Shown here: piece by piece, positions 62,106 through 64,000 of the stretch
How the letters are laid out: every line of letters begins with the position of its first letter
Position numbering within the stretch: position 1 is the stretch's first letter
Assembly: GCF_009765985.1 (NCBI RefSeq)
Contig: NZ_LMUM01000015.1
Coordinates: 186,001-250,000 of the forward strand
Origin: Acidobacterium sp. S8
GTDB lineage: Bacteria > Acidobacteriota > Terriglobia > Terriglobales > Acidobacteriaceae
Reading direction: 5' to 3'
DNA: 64,000 nt
Notes under the pieces: model-generated
What the model saw: the letters and a program-made list of their open reading frames with translations, nothing else
Told to the model about the DNA's origin: nothing
Databases searched by the model: none
Translations under genes and position numbers: made by a program

Positions 62106-62801
62106 ATGTGGCAGAACACGCAGCAGCAGATCCCCGCTCACAAGATCAAGCTCATCGTTTTCGATCTCGACGGCACGCTCATCGATTCGCGCAGAGACCT
62201 GGCAAACTCCATCAACGCCATGCTGACCGAATTCGGCCGCCAGCCGCTGCCCGAAGAGATCATCGCCGAATACATCGGCGATGGCGCAAACATGCTCGTG
62301 CGCCGGGCCCTCGGCGATCCAGCCGACGAGCCGCTGATCGACAGTGCCTTGAACTCGTTCCTCAATCACTACCGTATCCACAAGCTCGACTACACCTATG
62401 TCTACGAAGGCGTCTTCGAAGCGCTCGAAGCCCTGAAGGCCGGCCGTCAGATGGCCGTGCTCACCAACAAGCCTGTCATTCCCGCGCAGGCCATCTGCGA
62501 CGCTCTCAAATTAACCCCGTACTTCTTCCGCATCTACGGCGGCAACAGCTTCCCGACCAAAAAGCCCGATCCCGAAGGACTGACCACTCTCATCCGCGAA
62601 GCCGGAGTGCTGCCCGAAGAAACCGTTATGGTCGGTGATTCGGACGTCGACATCCTCACCGCGAGACGCGCAAAAACCTGGGCTCTGGGCTGCCGTTATG
62701 GTCTTTCGTCGCATACCGTGGAAACCATACCATCCGATTATTTGGCTGATTTTCCAAAAGACTGGATTTCTGCTCTGGATACTGCGAATATAAATTCATA
62801 G
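62106..62801 (+). CDS. gph: HAD-superfamily phosphoglycolate phosphatase-like protein
   Basis: A 231-residue HAD hydrolase of the Gph type. Motif I is VFDLDGTLIDS with the nucleophile Asp, motif II is the TNKP segment, the Lys is in FPTKKPDP, and motif IV is VGDSDVDI. The cap is of the alpha-helical type after motif I. Phosphoglycolate is the usual substrate, but related sugar phosphates are possible. ATG 62106 has no obvious Shine-Dalgarno, in keeping with read-through from the MATE gene. The N-terminus is 12 residues longer than needed before motif I. Confidence 0.85.
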   Translation: MWQNTQQQIPAHKIKLIVFDLDGTLIDSRRDLANSINAMLTEFGRQPLPEEIIAEYIGDGANMLVRRALGDPADEPLIDSALNSFLNHYRIHKLDYTYVYEGVFEALEALKAGRQMAVLTNKPVIPAQAICDALKLTPYFFRIYGGNSFPTKKPDPEGLTTLIREAGVLPEETVMVGDSDVDILTARRAKTWALGCRYGLSSHTVETIPSDYLADFPKDWISALDTANINS

Positions 62802-62913
62802 CAGCTTTTCACCGGCGGAAACGTCTATTTAAAATCCGGTGATGGCGCTTACCCCTGGTTCGACCACTGGCAACTTCTGCAAGTTTTTATTTTCGCCTGA
62901 AGGAGACTCAGCC

Positions 62914-64000
62914 TTGCTGCGCACTGCCTTTCTCTCTGCTCTTCTTGTCTGCCCTGCCGCCTGTGCTTTTGCAGTCGACGCGCCCGCCGCCCCCGCAGCC
63001 AGCTCCTCTGTCGCAACCATAAACGGCACCGTCACCGATACCACCGGAGCCATCATCCCCGGCGCTCAGGTGCAGTTGACCGACGCCACCGGAGCCGTGC
63101 TCTCGACCGCGACCACCGACCCCTCCGGTAGCTTCCGCATTCAGCCTCCGCGTCAGGGCGATTATTCGCTCACAGTAAACCTTCAGGGTTTCCAGACCTC
63201 CTCGCAGCAGATTCACGTCGGAGCCACCGCCGGAACTCCGGTCGCTTTCGCCCTCTCGATTGCAGAAGCCGTCACGCAGGTAGAAGTCAACGCTAGCTCC
63301 AACGTCGACTTGACCGCCTCTGACGCAAATGGCGATACCGCCGTCATGAGTTCCGACGATCTCAAAGCCATGCCGGTCTTCGACAACGACTACGTGACCG
63401 CCATGAGCAGCTTCCTCGACTCCGGTGAAGGATCGACCGCTGGCACTGGCCTCATGGTCGATGGCGTCGAAGCCAACCGCGCCATGATTTCGCCCTCCGC
63501 CGTGCAGGAAGTCCACATCAATCAGGACCCTTATTCCGCGCAGTATTACCGCCCCGGCCGCGGTCAGCTTGAGATCATCACCAAGCAGGCAGCCGATTCC
63601 TATCACGGCCAGCTCAACTTCCTCTTCCGCGACGCATCCCTGAACGCGCAAAATGCCTTCGCGCCCAGCAAGCCACCCGAGCAGCGCCGCATCTATGAAG
63701 GCAATGTCACCGGCCCGCTCTGGCACGCAAAGAATTCAGCATTCCTCTTCTCCTTCAACCGTGCAGAAGAAGATCTGAGCGCCACCGTCAACGCAACCGT
63801 CGCGCCCACGCAGGACAACCCCGACGGCATCTTCAACGAAAACGTCCCCGCGCCCACCCGCGATACGGAATTCTCTCTGCGCGTCGGCCACCAGTTCAGC
63901 GATGAGAATTCGGCATCGGTCATGTACGCCTTTCAGGACGCCACCAACCGTAATCAGGGTGTCGGCAACCAGACGCTCCCCGAAGCCGGATACAACACTG
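62914..64000 (+). CDS. TonB-dependent receptor, Oar-like, 3' partial
   Basis: The start of a second Oar-like receptor, cut by the window end. A signal peptide (LSALLVCPAACAFA) is followed by a carboxypeptidase-regulatory domain (TINGTVTDTTGAIIPGAQ, about residues 30-115) and the plug/barrel start (IEAVTQVE-type linker, MVDGVEANRAMISPSAVQEV, SAQYYRPGRGQLEI). No stop codon appears before the end. AAGGAG lies 8 bases before TTG 62914, which decides the start over the ATG at 62842, 24 codons upstream with no Shine-Dalgarno. The ligand is unknown. No neighbouring degradative gene is visible. Confidence 0.87.
   Translation, partial: MLRTAFLSALLVCPAACAFAVDAPAAPAASSSVATINGTVTDTTGAIIPGAQVQLTDATGAVLSTATTDPSGSFRIQPPRQGDYSLTVNLQGFQTSSQQIHVGATAGTPVAFALSIAEAVTQVEVNASSNVDLTASDANGDTAVMSSDDLKAMPVFDNDYVTAMSSFLDSGEGSTAGTGLMVDGVEANRAMISPSAVQEVHINQDPYSAQYYRPGRGQLEIITKQAADSYHGQLNFLFRDASLNAQNAFAPSKPPEQRRIYEGNVTGPLWHAKNSAFLFSFNRAEEDLSATVNATVAPTQDNPDGIFNENVPAPTRDTEFSLRVGHQFSDENSASVMYAFQDATNRNQGVGNQTLPEAGYNT

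Noticed and set aside
1-64000. CRISPR array
   Set aside because: No regularly spaced repeats were found in reading the sequence.

Overview
The window looks like the chromosome of an Acidobacteriota member, probably class Terriglobia. This is inferred from gene content: two Oar-like TonB-dependent receptors with an N-terminal carboxypeptidase-regulatory domain, many glycoside hydrolases, GH15/SDR/GMC oxidoreductase genes side by side, and a cellulose operon with a fused catalytic/BcsB polypeptide. No rRNA or other taxonomic marker is present, so the assignment stays an inference.

Region 1 (1-26.2 kb) is a carbohydrate-use locus. It holds a GH2 enzyme (cut by the window start), a TonB receptor followed by three TPR genes, two clan-D (GH36-type) alpha-galactosidase-like enzymes, an FGGY kinase, a KDPG-type aldolase, a DapA-family aldolase/dehydratase with an IclR regulator, a cytochrome P450, an SGNH hydrolase, a TauD/SyrP-like Fe(II)/2-oxoglutarate oxygenase, an SDR without the catalytic Tyr, an SMP-30 lactonase and an MFS transporter. 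The 16-bp motif GTTCA-N6-TGAAC lies in four different intergenic regions of this locus (9580, 17068 with one mismatch, 19239, 20617), with a 15-bp variant at 19002-19016. This suggests one IclR regulon covering uptake, hydrolysis and an oxidative, 2-keto-3-deoxy-type sugar pathway, joined to unusual P450 and 2-oxoglutarate-oxygenase chemistry.

Region 2 (26.2-37 kb) holds a Phd/VapC toxin-antitoxin pair, two small hypothetical genes, a GH15 enzyme, an SDR, and a minus-strand run of a ThDP enzyme, an enolase-superfamily dehydratase, an internally duplicated membrane protein, a gluconate-dehydrogenase subunit-3-like protein and a GMC oxidoreductase. The last three are translationally coupled and look like a membrane sugar dehydrogenase without a visible cytochrome c.

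Region 3 (about 37.2-44.6 kb) is an integrative mobilizable element next to tRNA-Arg(CCT). It has a tyrosine integrase, a ribbon-helix-helix-like protein, a two-TM protein in the coupling-protein position but without an ATPase domain, a MobF relaxase-helicase and an excisionase-like HTH protein. Decayed fragments (TonB plug domain, beta-barrel C-terminus, IS3-type orfA) flank or interrupt it. No second att copy was found.

Region 4 (45-56.1 kb) is a bacterial cellulose operon, bcsQ - fused bcsAB - bcsZ - bcsC, with every junction overlapping. Region 5 (56.4-64 kb) is ordinary chromosome: an ArsB-like anion permease, an outer-membrane beta-barrel protein, an S9 peptidase, a MATE exporter, a phosphoglycolate-phosphatase-like HAD protein and the start of a second Oar-like receptor cut by the window end.
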